Below, piece by piece: positions 34,860 to 47,105 of a stretch of 64,000 nt of DNA. The notes under the pieces are model-generated. The model was not told where the DNA came from, searched no databases, and saw nothing but the letters and a program-made list of their open reading frames with translations. The position numbers were made by a program, and so were the translations under genes. Within the stretch, counting starts at the first letter, position 1; each line of letters opens with the position of its first letter. Source of the stretch: Adenophora triphylla var. japonica (taxonomy: Eukaryota; Streptophyta; Magnoliopsida; Asterales; Campanulaceae); assembly GCA_022495995.1 (NCBI GenBank), contig JAFEMH010003642.1, positions 124,001 to 188,000 of the forward strand. The letters run 5' to 3'.

Positions 34860-35153
34860 AAGCTAATGCTTACGTCGCTATCGAGGAGATAGAGGTAGCT
34901 GAAGTTGGAAAACTAAAGCGTACTTCGTTATCTAAGAGATAGAGGTAGCTAAAGTTGGGAAACTAAAGCGTACTTCGCTATCTAAGAGATAGAGGTAGCT
35001 AAAGTTGGGAAAACTAAAGCGTACTTCGCTATCTAAGAGATAGAGGTAGCTGAAGTTGGAGAACTAAAGCGTACTTCGTTATGTAAGAGATAGAGGTAGC
35101 TAAAGCTTAGAGAAACTGAAGCGTACTTCGCTATCTAAGAGATAGAGGTAGCT
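34860..35153. repeat. About 50-bp tandem array, 6 units
   Basis: Unit contains AAAGCGTACTTCGCTATCTA and AGAGATAGAGGTAGCTAAAG. It is unrelated to the arrays of the other two Tat copies at the equivalent place. Confidence 0.92.
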
Positions 35154-35363
35154 AGATTTTGATTCTTGAGAATTCAGAGGATGTCACCTAGCGTTATTCC
35201 GTTATAACGGAAGTAACGGAGGCCCTTCGAGAGGAAAGTTTATTCTCCTTAGAGATAATGGGTATCCTTGGGAAACAGCGTTACTCTGGTTAGGAGATAA
35301 CGGGAATTGTATGCCTAAGTGGAAAGTCCAGGGGCAAAAGTGTAAATTCAGTTCAGAGTAAAT

Positions 35364-35437
35364 GAAGCCGCCCGGCATGAGGTGGAGAAAAAGAAGCCAT
35401 CCGACTTTAAGCCTATTTTCACCAGATTAATTTAAAC
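35364..35437 (+). promoter_or_regulatory. Putative promoter of the outer PMD gene
   Basis: GAAGCCGCCCGGC (35364) and GAAGCCATCCGAC (35393), 29 bp apart, followed by TATA-like taatttaaac at 35428-35437. The start codon is at 35550. It matches the element's LTR promoter module, in plus orientation. Confidence 0.5.
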
Positions 35438-35726
35438 AGAATTGAAACAGGCAAGGGCGCAATTGTTGTTTCGTTTCGGTCGAGGAGAGAGGAGAGAAAT
35501 GAGAGGAATCCTTTAAAAATCTCCAATTCCTTAGCTTCCCTAGCTTAAGATGGATCAAGAGGTAAACCTTGTGCCTAGGCAAGCGCGGAGAACCTTGTCG
35601 GAAGCCGCTAGGAGGAGGAGGAGAGAATTCGTTCGAACCGAGTGAAAATACGACTTCAATGCACCTCCTTCCGAGCTCTATCCCGGCAAGAGGGAGCACA
35701 AATTGACGAAACCTCAATCTATTGGG

Positions 35727-36299
35727 GTAAGCATTCTTGATTTGCTTGATTTTGTACCTTTTTATTGAATTTTGATTGATTTAGAGCCTGACCCAATTTT
35801 TTGGGGATTTTTCGAATTTTCTTGTGATTTTGTTGATTATTTTGGGAGTTTGATGATTAACCTATGAGGCTATGGACATAAATGAACATGCATGTGCAAT
35901 TTATTTGAAGAATATGAGAGTGACTCATTTTTGAAAATAAAGCAAGAAAAATAATGTCTAAAATGTGACGGAGTTCTTGCATGCGCTAGAACTAGGTCAA
36001 TTTCCGATCATGGATGGGAAAGAAAGATTTAGGACGATGAAAAGGATTCATGCATGCCATTCTGAAAAATCAATGCTTATGTGCAAAGAATTTTGTGAAA
36101 ATTGGAATTTTGTGTTTGAGAGAGCAATGTGCTCGGGGTGACGTGCTTCAGATGATGAAAGACACGCTTTCTAGGCAAAGGATGCTAGAGATCTCTTATG
36201 AATGCTTTTCATTGAAAATATGTGCATCTTTTTTTAATATATGCATGCTTTTGATATGAAATGAAGGACTGACACATTTTTTGTTATGTTTTCCTACAG
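35727..36299 (+). other. Intron 1 of the outer PMD gene
   Basis: GT donor after attggg, acceptor ttcctacag. AT-rich, with no gene inside. Confidence 0.65.
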
Positions 36300-37020
36300 G
36301 AAAGCAAGTCGAGGGGACCCGCTGAGGTGGCGGTGAAATTATGGAATAGGATGCCCAACTTTGAGAAGGATGGGGTAAGTCCCAAGCAGTTGGTGATGGC
36401 TACAGGGCTTGATTCTTTCATTGATGCTATTAGTAGAGGCATTCACGTGACCTCTAAGAGCAAGGAGCTGGTCTAGGCCCTCTTGGAGTTCTGGTGGGAC
36501 ACCACTCACAACTTTCATCTTAGCTAGGGAGAGATTACGGTAACTCCAGCTGATTTCACTGCTATTACCGGTTTGCAGTTCACTGGGAGGCCTATGACCT
36601 AGAGGGATCACATTTCTGCGGCCGATTTCAGAGCTTTGGTGGGATTTGACCTTCGTCCTAATGGGCTTGGGATGGAGACGAGGTTTGTTGAGGTCGCGGT
36701 TCTGGAGTGTATGCAGGGGTTTGCTGCAAATGAGGTGACTGCCCACCAGCTCGCGAGAGCTTTTCTGTGGTTGATGCTGTCAGTCACAATTTTCACGAAT
36801 TCTGGGACATTGGCAATGCTTTGCCTTCTTGACCCTTAGGAGGATTTGGATGAGGTTAGGGCGGTCTCTTGGGGTGAGGCCGGATTAGCTGAGGTCTACT
36901 TCTCTTTGGATCTGTACAGCCAAAATAAGGCTGCTTCTATGGATTGCTTCTCTTTTGCTCTTGAGGTACTCTCACTTTCTTTTCTCTCTTTTGCTTTTCT
37001 GCCTTGAGATTTTATGAAAG

Positions 37021-38752
37021 TGTAACGATGTTGAGTTCCATTTTCCCGAAAGATTTTGTTTGTTTTTCTTTTCTTTGAAAATCAATCGAAAAAACACACG
37101 GAGTCGCCACGCCATTTTTATTTTGAGGGCCAAAACTTTGAAAAATGCTCGAGATCAGATATTTGGGTTCGGAGGTCACGTTACACGCCGGGAAGAACGT
37201 TAGTGTTCACCCGAAATGCCTCGTAAAACGAGTCTTCCAAACATTTAAAATCATGTGTGTGTGTGTGTTTTGGCCAAAATAAGTTGAATCTGAAAAGTAA
37301 AAATTGGGAACTCTTTATTAGACTTGGAACAAATCCCATGATTTTTGGTATGATTTTTGGGTTGAGCTTTGGTACTTAAAAGATTTTTGGAAGTTGAAAA
37401 CCAATTCTGCCAGAATGAAAAAGGCATTGGACACTTGACTTTGAAATGGACTTAAGGGCTTCAAAACTTCATAATATGAGAAAACTCAGAGAATGAAAGT
37501 TGTTCCAGACACCTTAAATAAGATTTCTTGTGAAAGAATTTTCCATTTTAGAGATGATTTGAGGACCCAAAACCTTCTGGAAATCTCAGATATGAAATCT
37601 GGACTTCCAGAGACTGAGGAACTGACCTTTAAAAGAGAATTTTAAAAAGGGAGTTTTACTCATGCAAAAAATAAAGTAAAAATATGTCTGGAAATCTCTG
37701 GATGTTGGCTACAAAAAGTGTTTTGTAGTCAACACCAAATTCTAAGTTTATCTGTGTCCAAAAAATTAGACCATGGACAGAGGTCTTAGAAAATTGTTAC
37801 TGGACAGCAACTTTCTTAGGAAGAAAAACATGATTTTAAAGGGGGTTTGGCATCCATGCTTGTCCCCATTTCCTTAGGCTTTGATTAGTGATCACTTAAC
37901 ATTTTAGTGGTGAATCAACTATATCAAGCCATCCTTAGGGTACATTAGGACTAAGCACTTCATTTGCTTGGGAAGGGGAATTTTATCCTTTGAAATCAAG
38001 ATTTGATGTATGAAAATGATTTTTAGGGTTTTGAAAACATGTTTGCATGTAAGTAGAAACACTTTGAAAGTAATGTTGATCCTTGTAGAAGATCAACCAT
38101 AGAGATGAACTTCCATGGTGATCTTCTTGGATCTAGGGCAAGAAGATGAACAAACTACATTTTGGAGTTTGAAAATACATGCATGGATGAGAGATTTAGG
38201 GTAAGAAGAGGGAGGTTATACCTATCTTCTTTTGAGTTTGTGTTGAATGGATTCAAGGCTTGAATGTGTTTAGGGTTTGAATTTGAGAGTGAGTGGGGTG
38301 ATTTGGGAAGATAATCAAGAAAAGAGTGACAATTCTAGTGAATTCTGACTATTTTCTCCCTATTTTCGCCAAGGTGCAGTTGTAAAATGTGTTCTTCCTC
38401 CTTTATTTCTGTGACTGAAGGGCTCAATTTATAGGCACTCTGAAATTACATTCCTGTCCGCGCGGATGGTCTTGAAGGCGTGCACTGTTCATTAAATGCT
38501 GCTCCAGGCTTTGGACAGGAAGAATAAAATTCAAATTAAGCAACCAGAAAATGTTCCAGCCACTTCTATTTCGGGTTTTTGACCTTTTCTTTTGCTTTTT
38601 TGATTCTTTTCCATGGTTTATCTTAAAATGGCAATCCCTAATCTACCCCCACTTTGTTAGAAATATTAGGAATTGTTAAAAATGTTAGAAATGTTAAAAC
38701 TTTCGTTAATTTTCTAACGAAAATTCTAACAACTCAAATTGGAGCACTTACA
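37021..38752 (-). repeat. Nested element 3' LTR
   Basis: 1732 bp, roughly 98% identical by eye to 54815-56556 (about 30 substitutions plus a (GT)n length difference near 37254). It contains a PBS-like CGGAGTCGCCAC at 37099-37110 near its 3' end. No ORF is supported. Confidence 0.95.
38427..38466 (-). promoter_or_regulatory. LTR promoter of the nested element: TCCGCGCGGA plus TATA
   Basis: Palindrome at 38457-38466 and, downstream on the minus strand, tataaat (complement 38427-38433). The 5' LTR has the same layout at 56231-56270, with one change in the palindrome (TCCGCGCGAA). Confidence 0.65.
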
Positions 38753-39726
38753 GTAGCCCCTCGGCGACGGCGCTTTCGAAGGAAGCGGGGTCGTCGATAA
38801 GAGTAAGGCTCCATATTTGACAGGATGATCAAGTGATCGAGTGGCTGAACCTAACGATAGGCTACCTGCGTATCCCGAATGGGAATCAAGCCGGCCGTAG
38901 TTCGGGTCTTTGACCCTGGAATGACTATTTTGAGGCGTCAACCTGGTGAGCGAGTTCTGCAGTCGATTGCTGAGAGAAACTCTGCTGGGGATAAGAGATG
39001 ACCATTTTGGTTTGATGGCTGGAGTTGTATATCCGCTCTTCTGGGGATAGGAATGACCATTTTCGATCTGAAATTGTATATCCGCTCTACTGGGGATAAG
39101 AGATGACCATTTTTGGTCTGATATTGTATATCCGCTCTGCTGGGGATAAGAGATGACCATTTTGGTCTGATGGCTGGAGTTGTATATCCGCTCTGCTGGG
39201 GATAGAAATGACCATTTTCGGTCTGATGGCTGAACCTAATGATAGGCTACCTACGTATCCTTAAGAGGAATCAAGCCAGTCGTAGTTCGGGTCTTTAACC
39301 CTGGAATGACTATTTTGAGGTGTCAACCTGGTAATGATGGCGTTTTAGGTGCCTCCGACCTTGAAGATGGCGTTTTAGGTGCCTCGGACCTTGATAATGG
39401 CATTTTAGGTGCCTTGGACCTTGATGATGATGGCGTTTCAGGTGCCTCGGACCTTGATGATGGCGTTTTAGGTGCCTCAGACCTTGATGATGATGGCTTT
39501 TTAGGTGCCTCATACCTTGGTTTGAAATGTTTTCCCTTAATGGTTTGGGATGGGTGATCCTTTGGTGTTTTTCGTCTGCTGCCAAAGGAGAGGGTGACCG
39601 TGCCGGTCGAGTGGCTGGACCTATGGTAGGCTACCTACGTATCCCTAGTGGGAACCAAGCCCTTACGTAGTTCGAAATGCTGTTGGGGATGGAATCGAGG
39701 GGTTCCTTTGGCTTTTGTTGGGGAAA
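38753..39726 (-). repeat. Nested element 3' region: polypurine tract, recurrent motifs, two short arrays
   Basis: Polypurine complement GTAGCCCCTCGGC begins at 38753. Three copies of GGCTACCT(A/G)CGTATCC...CAAGCC occur at 38860, 39245 and 39629. About five units of a 50-60 bp repeat (TTGTATATCCGCTCTGCTGG) lie at 38978-39235, and six 30/33-bp units (GGCGTTTTAGGTGCCTCGGA) at 39335-39519. The phrase TGGAATGACTATTTTGAGG occurs at both 38937 and 39302, showing a segmental duplication of about 365 bp. Confidence 0.85.
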
Positions 39727-40608
39727 ACGGGATTCCGTTAACTTTGCTGGGGAAATTCAGACGTATTCGTCGGGGAAATCGGTCTTACGTTTTACTGCCG
39801 TTGATGATTTTGATGAAAGAAACGGGATTCCGTTAGCTTTCTCGGAGAAATCGGACTTACGTTTTACTGCCGTTGATGATTTTGATGAAAGAAACGGGAT
39901 TCCGTTAGCTTTCTCGGAGAAATCGGACTTACGTTTTACTGTCGGGGATGATTTTGATGAAAGAAACGGGATTCCATTAGTTTTCTCAGAGAAATCGGAC
40001 TTACGTTTTACTGCCGGGGATGATTTTGATGAAAGAAACGGGATTCCGTTAGCTTTCTCGGAGAAATCGGACTTACGTTTGACGGCCGGGGATGATTTTG
40101 ATGAAAGAAACGGGATTCCGTTAGCTTTCTCGGAGAAATCGGACTTACGTTTTACTGCCGGGGATGATTTTGATGAAAGAAACGGGATTCCGTTAGCTTT
40201 CTCGGAGAAATCGGACTTACGTTTTACTGTCGGGGATGATTTTGATGAAAGAAACGGGATTCCGTTAGCTTTCTCGGAGAAATCGGACTTACGTTTGACG
40301 GCCGGGGAGGATTTTGATGAAAGAAACGGGATTCCGTTAGCTTTCTCGGAGAAATTGGACTTACGTTTTACTGCCGGGGATGATTTTGATGAATGAAACG
40401 GGATTCCGTTAGCTTTCTCAGAGAAATCGGACTTACGTTTTACTGCCGGGGATGATTTTGATGAAAGAAACGGGATTTCGTTAGCTTTCTCGGAGAAATC
40501 GGACTTACGTTTGACGGCCGGGGAGGATTTTGATGAAAGAAACGGGATTCCGTTAGCTTTCTCGGAGAAATTGGACTTACGTTTTACTGCCGGGGATTTT
40601 CCTTTGGA
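39727..40608 (+). repeat. 72-bp tandem array, about 12 units
   Basis: Unit GAAACGGGATTCCGTTAGCT plus TTCTCGGAGAAATCGGACTT and about 32 more bases. It is 24 codons long, so it stays open as FDERNGIPLAFSEKSDLRFT-type repeats (39677-40396). The first unit is diverged. I regard the ORF as a by-product of the period being a multiple of three, though a repeat peptide cannot be excluded. Confidence 0.93.
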
Positions 40609-40716
40609 AGGGGGTTAACTTAGGTTGACTTTGGTTAACCCTGTTAAGTTGAGGACTAAACTGCAGAGTCCTGGAATTTTAAAGGGCAAAATGGTCATTT
40701 TGACCCTTCAATTTGG

Positions 40717-40756
40717 TCCGCGCGGATGGGTTTGAGTCCCAGGCTGGATTTAAAAA
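40717..40756 (+). promoter_or_regulatory. Putative promoter of the nested PMD gene
   Basis: TCCGCGCGGA at 40717-40726, then TATA-like atttaaaaa at 40748-40756 and a pyrimidine-rich leader. ATG is at 40888. Confidence 0.55.
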
Positions 40757-40887
40757 GGCGCGCCGCCCTTCTCCTTCTTCCTCACTATTTTCCAGTTCTT
40801 GCGAGAGAGGAGAGAGAAAGCCGAGAGTTCTGCCATTTTTGGCTCAAAAACCTTCAAAAATCTTCCATTTTCTTTGATTTTCAAGCA

Positions 40888-43800
40888 ATGGAACACGGGG
40901 GAGTTGCTTTTCAAGGTCAAGGACGCGGTCCGGTCGCGGAGAGGCGATTAGAGCTCGTTCGAATGAGGAGGCATTACACACTTTCGCAATCGATTGCGGA
41001 GGAGCATTACCCCGATGCTTGGCAACATTGGGCCACCGATCCGAGTCTCCGAACGGTATACTTCGAATCTCTTCGATCCCTTTGTCGATTTTTGTTTGAA
41101 ATTGATTTTTGGTGATTTTTCTCTTTTTTTTTTTTGAAATCCGAAAATTATGAATGAAAATCCGGAAATTATGTTCTTGGCTTTGAATTTTAGCTTTGCA
41201 TGTTGTAATGAGTAGATGGGTAATCCAAATATGCACTTTGTTTGGAAAAAAGAATGGGCATTTTTGCCATTTTTTTTTTAGTATCCGAAAATTGTAGTGA
41301 AAAATTCGAAAATTGTGATTTAAATTTCGAAAATGATGTTCTTGACATTGAAATTGCATGCATTTTGTTTAGAAAAGAATTGGCATTTTGCCATTTTTTT
41401 TTTTTTTGAAACATGAGATGATGAGAATTTTCTCAAATCCTGGACGGACCTCTTTTTTTTTGTTGCAATGACATGAATGTATGCATGTATGCTTCCCCTT
41501 TTTGTAAACGTAGGATTTTATTTTTTTTTGCAATGAGATGATGACTCCATGAATGATATGTATGCATGTTATTTTATGAAAATGGGACGGAGTTTTCACT
41601 TCCGTTGAATGAATGTATGCATGTAGGATTTTTTGCAATGAGATGATAAATGAGATGGATGTATGCATGTTTATGATGATTTTTTTTTTGAAAAGTGGGA
41701 CGGATTTTTGCTTCCGTTGAATGAATGTATGAATTTTTTTTTCTTCATGTATGGATGAATGTTGATTGGGAATTGCTGAAAACCGCCTTCTTTTTGTGCG
41801 AGAAAAATGGGGCTAGGTTCATTGCATGCCGTTATGCTTCCGAATTTTCTTCAGAACTTTGTGTTGCATGATGCATGTGTATGCTTTCCTTTCTTTTTTT
41901 TTGTGCAAATGCAAATGCAGACTCTCTTTTTTTTTTCTTTTGACATCTTTCTCTTTTTTGAAATCGCAGGGCGGAGATGGCTTCGTGTCGAAGCAGCTGA
42001 GCAAGATGAAGACTCGGGGGTCGGTGGAGTCTGTGATCTACTTGTGGGACCGGCTTCCGATTTTGGGTAGGGGGGCGATGATGAGTCCGAGACAGATCGT
42101 CATCGAGACAGGATTGTATGAGTTCATTGAGAGCTTGAGGGGGTTGGTTAAGTTCCCTAAGAGTAAGGGTATGTTCTTCGCTTTGGCCCAGCATTGGTGG
42201 GACGCGACCCACACTTTTCATTTCTTCTGGGGCGAGGCGACGGTTACGCCTTCTGACTATGCTGCGATCACGGGTCTGTCCTTCAATGGACGCAGCATTG
42301 AGTGGCGGGATGGTTACAGCGACTTGGACCTGCTGGCCCTTCTGGGATTTTCCCCTATTCCCAAAAAGGGGATGGGGATGGAGTACGCTGTGGTCGAGGG
42401 AAAGATTGTGGAGTGCATCAGGAGCTATGAGGCTGGGGATGAGAGGATAGGCGCTGCGCAGATTTCTAGGGCCTTTTTATGGTTCGCCTTTTTGAGCACG
42501 CTGTTTGGACATGCCGAGGGGACGGCTGTCTTTGCCTTGCTGAAGTCCCTGGAGGACGTGGAGAGAGCCGGAGAGATTTCCTGGGGGGAGGCCGGGCTGG
42601 CAGAGCTTTACTTTACTCTGGATAGATACAGCCGAAAGGCTGTGAGTTCCTTCTACTGCTTCGAGTTTCCTCTGGAGGTATAAGCTTTCTTTTTGCTTTC
42701 CCTCTTTTCTTTAAGCACGTATTCTTTTTCGTACTTAATTGATTTGATTTTTACCTTTCGCAGGTATGGGCTCTAGAGTTCTTTCACGTCACGATGTGGC
42801 GGCAGCCGTCAGAGTACGTCGGGGCGTATCCGGCCATGTGTTCCTGGTCCAAGCATGCCCGGGAGAAGAAGGGTTCTAGGGGGCGCACGACCCTCAATTA
42901 CCCGGATTGCCTGCCTTTGGTGAGAGCTGAGACAGATGAGAGGATGATATTCTATCCCTAGGATCGTTTCGATGTGGGGCAGCTGAAGGGCGCTGAGATA
43001 TGAACTGTGCAGCGGAGGATCTTGAGAGGCTTGACCTGCGACATGTATTATCTTGGAGAGAGAGTGACGCGCCAGCATGGCGTGAATTCGCCTCTGATGG
43101 CTCCGGTGGAGCCCCCTCCTGACATGATGCATCCGAGTGAGAACTCGGAGACTTGGGATGCTTATCGAGCCGGCCAGCACTTCTCGACATTCGTGGCAGC
43201 CGAGTCATACTCGCATTTTCTCTTGTGGAGGTTGAAGCCGCCTCAGGTTCTTGAGAGAGAGGGATTGGGGGTCGCGCGGTACCCTCGATCGGATTTTTCA
43301 TATGTCCAGGACGGGGTTAGGTTGAGAGTACAGATTCCTGTCCCTGACCGGGTTCCACGAGCTTTTCGGCCTCGTCCGGATATGAAGGTATGGCTTCTCC
43401 TTCTCTCTTTTTTTTGCTTCTGTCTTTTCCTTTCTTTCCTGTCATCATTTTTCTCCTTAATTATTTCTGACGCTTTTGTTTCCGTGCAGTTTCCGGCCAA
43501 AATAGTGGAGAAGCTGACGAATCAGGTGATCGGGGCAAAGAGGTTTATCAAGAATATGGTTATTTGTGGGTCTGCTCAGGGCAGGAGGAGACGAGCACAG
43601 CCGGCGCGTGTCGAGCGGGAGGCTTCTCCCATTCCTTCTGAGACTTCTTCTGAGACTCCTCTTTCTCCTCTCATTGATCCCCGCGTGGTACTACCTTCGG
43701 ATCACGTCATTCTCGGAGATCCTTATGGACAGGGACATGTCTGGCATCATAGTGGGTCTTCCTCGCATGTCCAGGAAGCCGACGCATTTTCGTTTGGGTA

Positions 43801-43978
43801 CGACTTCTTCGCAGATCTGGGTTTGCCGTATCAGAGCGTGCCGGTTGTCCTGACGAGCCTCTCTCCGGAGACGAGGACGATTCTGAGCCCGAGATTTTCA
43901 GGGCTACTGAGGAGGCGGGCCCGAGCCGCAAGAGGGATCGGGGAAAAGCCCCAGCCACCGAGGACTCTGACTGACTGA
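40888..43978 (+). pseudogene. Plant mobile domain (PMD) gene of the nested element, two stops
   Basis: Antisense passenger gene. Exons 40888-41055, 41970-42677, 42764-43387 and 43490-43978, all phase 0 with GT..AG introns, about 662 codons. The PMD core (PF10536 type) shows HWWDATHTFHFFWGEATVTP, AAITGLSFNG, ISRAFLWFAFLSTLFGH, WGEAGLAELYFTLDRYS and FFHVTMWRQPSEYVGAYP. The C-terminus is Arg/Ser-rich. Only two in-frame stops are seen, TAG at 42959 and TGA at 43001, both where Trp is expected, so decay is recent. The closest relative in the window is the outer copy. Known PMD proteins of the MAIL1/MAIN type act in transcriptional silencing, but whether transposon PMDs interfere with silencing is inference. 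Confidence 0.85.
41056..41969 (+). other. Intron 1 of the nested PMD gene
   Basis: Donor ACG|GTATAC, acceptor AAATCGCAG. Rich in poly-T and ATGAATGTATGCATG-type repeats. Minus-strand ORFs here are intron noise. Confidence 0.7.
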
Positions 43979-44283
43979 TCTTCTGAGACTGATTTCTGAG
44001 ATTGTACCTATTTTTTTTTGACAGATACAGTTTTTTTTTATGTACACTCTTTTTTTTGGAATGTAATAATTTAGGATTATTATTATTTATTTTTTTTATG
44101 AATGCAATGCAGTATGAATGCAATGTTGCATGAGCCTTGGTTTTTTGGTAAGGGTGTGAGTATTGGGTATATGAACTGTTTGGGCAGGTTTTGCTCAGGT
44201 TTTGAGCAGTTGGGATTAAAATATTTCCTCCGTGGTGCAGCAGTTTGAACTGCTGCAGATTTTTTTTCTGGGTGACAATTCTG
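43979..44283 (+). other. Spacer between the two antisense genes with hairpin and T8
   Basis: AT-rich probable 3' UTR of the PMD gene, then the hairpin CAGCAGTTTGAACTGCTG (44238-44255) followed by CAGA and T8. The same hairpin-T8 arrangement lies at 58012-58042 in the outer element. Confidence 0.7.
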
Positions 44284-44326
44284 TCCGCGCGGATGGTCTC
44301 GAATTCTGACAGAGTTCATTTATTTT
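44284..44326 (+). promoter_or_regulatory. Putative promoter of the nested DUF7745-like gene
   Basis: TCCGCGCGGA at 44284-44293 within CTGTCCGCGCGGATGGTCT, almost the same 19-mer as in the LTR (38455). TATA-like catttatttt is at 44317-44326; ATG at 44419. Confidence 0.55.
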
Positions 44327-44418
44327 GGTGGTTGGATCTGGTCTGGTCCATAAATGCCACCTGAAACTTCATCTTCTTCAGTTCAAACTGGAATTTCGGG
44401 AGAAAGGAGGGAAAAGCC

Positions 44419-45920
44419 ATGGAAATGCCCAAAAATTCTCCAAAATTATCCAAAGAAATCCAAATGTCATTCTTTGAAAGGTTTAAAGAGTGGTCTCGGG
44501 AGATTATGCAAGAGAGGAGGTCATTTTTCGAAGAAAGGTACAAGGTGAAGTGCTTATGGTCCCTCAAGGAATTGGTTCCGGACTATGACCTCTTGAGAGC
44601 TTCTTCCTCATTTTGGGATATTAGAAGGCACGTCTTTTGCCTTTCCTACAATGAAGTGGTTCCGACCGTCGAAGAATTTCGGGCTTTGCTTGGTGGCCCG
44701 GAGGTGGAAGAGATTGCGGTTCCTTTGCCCGGAGGGGCCTCTTTCGTTGATAGGTTGTGCAACCTTCTTCATCTTTCCCCGGAGGAAGCACAAGGTATGA
44801 TTCGTGGTCCTGACCATTTTGACCTTTCTGGTCTTCCTGATAGATTTAGGGGCTTAGGCTTGGTGAATGATGCCTATTGGGATGCCTTTGCACTTTGCAT
44901 GTTTGGTACCTTGTTTATGGTCTATTCTTTTGGGATCTGTCATCGGTCTCTGCTGGATATCGTTGTTCATTGTCGCTTGGGCAGAGATGTTGTACCCTTG
45001 ATCCTAGGGGAGACTTTTCATGCTCTCGATAGGCTGGCTACCGGGAGACGGTATATGCATGGGGGCAGCCCGTTTCTCTTGACTCTGTGGCTGATGGAAT
45101 GCCTGGGGGTTCTTCGGGAGACTTCTGACATGATCAAGCCTTGGACATTCGCCAGGAGAGGGGTTTTGGTGGATTTTGATGATCAGGGCTCGTGGGAGCG
45201 TTGGATGGCTGATCGCCAGACTGAAGATATCAGATGTTCAGTGCCTCGTTGGCGGGTGGAGACTCGCAGAGTACTTCAGGACGGGTCTCATGTGGTCATG
45301 CTTCCGGGGCTTTCTCAGCCAGCTTCTACATTCCGGCTTTAGTTCTGAGACAGTTCGGCTTGGAGCAGGTTCCTTTGGAGGATTTTGATGATATAGCCAC
45401 CAGGGTGGTGGCTTCTGCTTCTATGGATGATCCTTCGGTGTTTTCCTTTCTTTCCCGAGTATGGAGGTATGACGTCTTTCCTCCTCGGGTTATCCTCAGG
45501 CGTCCGAGACCTGTGTTCTTGACCACTTGGTACCTGGATTGGTACGAGAGGCATTTGGGAGAGACTCAGGTGGCTATTTTGAGATGGCGTGAGGCCATTG
45601 TGGGTGCGGAGGACCTGACAGTTTCGGAGAGGAGGAGGACCGAGGCGAGGGCCAACCCTCACGACAGGAGCGGGGATATTGTGACCGACTATGAGGCTTA
45701 TGTCAAGAGACAGGAGATGAGGACTCCTATGCTACCAGCTAGGCTACAGGAGATGAGAGATGATGCTAGGGCCACTAAGGCCCTTACAGAGGCTGGTTTG
45801 ATAGATCATGTTCCTATACCAGAGCTTGGTAGGAGGAAGACCGACATTTTTCCTGTTCAAAAGAAGAAGACTCGAAGGGGGAAGAAGAGGGGAGAGGCCA
45901 GTACGAGTGGCTTGGAGTGA
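44419..45920 (+). pseudogene. DUF7745-like antisense gene of the nested element, one frameshift
   Basis: Single-exon plus-strand gene of about 500 codons. ORF 44419-45342 continues in another frame to 45920; a one-base loss near 45310 explains the switch. Features: LWSLKELVPDYDLLRASSSF, FWDIRRHVFCLSYNEVVPT, EEFRALLGGPE, then VILRRPRPVFLTTWYLDWYE and a basic C-terminus KKKTRRGKKRGEAS that could be a nuclear signal. The FWD...PTxEEF layout resembles plant DUF7745/PMD-related proteins, so both antisense genes may share an origin. It is convergent with pol, whose stop is about 430 bp away. The family name is by recollection; function unknown. Confidence 0.75.
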
Positions 45921-46349
45921 CCTTGAGGTTTCCGAGTATCCCTTTCTTGTCGTAGCAGACACATTAGTTTGATTATGTATCTTAGTTTCTTTTAGCAGGT
46001 TACCAGTTGTAGGAATGAACCGGGCTTAGACTCATCAAAAAGCTTTTAACTGTAATGAATATGTGAATTGCTTTAGAGTTTTTCGAGACGCTTTCATGGT
46101 CTGATCAGTGTATTGATGTCAAAGTATGACTTTTATTTGTGTTTTAGACCGAACCGTTTCCGGCTGCCTACGTTCCCTTCGGACAAAAGGGCTCAGGTCT
46201 TCATAGTTCGACCCGTTTTTTTTTGTTTTTTTTGTTTTTTTTTGTGCAACCCTGTTTTTTACCTAGGCCGCCCTTTTCGGGTTTTCAACCTAGTTGGGTA
46301 TTACTCTTTTAGCACTCCTTTTTTTCTTTTTTTTTTTGACTCAGTGTTT
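45921..46349. other. Convergent 3' ends of antisense gene and pol
   Basis: No gene. Contains GGCTGCCTACGTTCCC (about 46162) followed by GGGCTCAGGTCTTC and TAGTTCG, a relative of the recurrent motif near the LTR, and long T-runs. Confidence 0.65.
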
Positions 46350-47105
46350 TTACGCGTAGTATCTGCGCAGCTTGTCACCATTCACTGGGTGTACAAAGGG
46401 ATTTCCGTCGAGGTCTGCAAGTTGCATGGCTCCTCCGGAAAAGATCTTTTGGACGTTGTATGGCCCGACCCAGACAGGCTCCCATTTGCCAAGTGGGTTA
46501 ATGCGGACTGGGGGCTTCTCTTTCAAAACGAGATCACCTTCCCTAATCTCCCGATGTTTTACTTTCTTGTCGAAGGCCCTGGCCATTCTCCCTTGATAGG
46601 CTCGGATGTGTTCCATTGCTTTCAATCGTCGCTCATCTAACAGGGCCAATTCATCATGGCGACTTTGGAGCCATTCGACCTCATTGATTTGACTTTCGAG
46701 TAGCACACGGAGTGAGGGGATTTCTAACTCGACTGGGAGCACGACTTCCATCCCGTAGGTAAGAGCAAACGGTGTTTCCCCGGTTGCCGTTCTGACGGAT
46801 GTTCTGTAGCCCCAGAGTGCCAGGTGTAGCTTCTCGGGCCAATCTCTGCCTCGGACAGCCATTTTCCGGATGATGTTTTCCAGAGTCTTGTTTGCTGCCC
46901 TACGGCTCCGTTGGTTTGAGGCCTATAGGGAGATGACTTGTGACGGGTCATTCTGAATTCCGCTAGCAGCCTGTCGCATTCCCCTTCGAAGTGGGATCCA
47001 TTATCTGAGATGATTTCGGCTGGCAACCCGTATCTGCATATGATGTTTTCTTTGATGAAGAGGGCTACTTTCTTTGAATTGAGGATTTTGTAGGATTTTG
47101 TAGGG
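46350..47105 (-). pseudogene. Nested element integrase, C-terminal part only
   Basis: DDE-type integrase of Ty3/gypsy. Retained: KKVALFIKENIICRYG, catalytic Asp in SDNGSHF, SPYRPQTNGAV, then (after a frameshift near 46870) RDWPEKLHLALWGYRTSVRT and the C-terminal DNA-binding part GPYNVQKIFSGGAMQLADLD. The zinc-binding N-terminus and first catalytic Asp are missing, removed by the deletion that also took RT. Confidence 0.9.

Noticed and set aside
39677..40396. 239-codon repeat protein in the 72-bp array
   Set aside because: Period divisible by three keeps a frame open by itself; no promoter or conserved counterpart in the other copies.
40844..41414. Minus-strand Lys/Phe-rich ORFs
   Set aside because: They lie over exon 1 and the T-rich intron 1 of the PMD gene and follow base composition.
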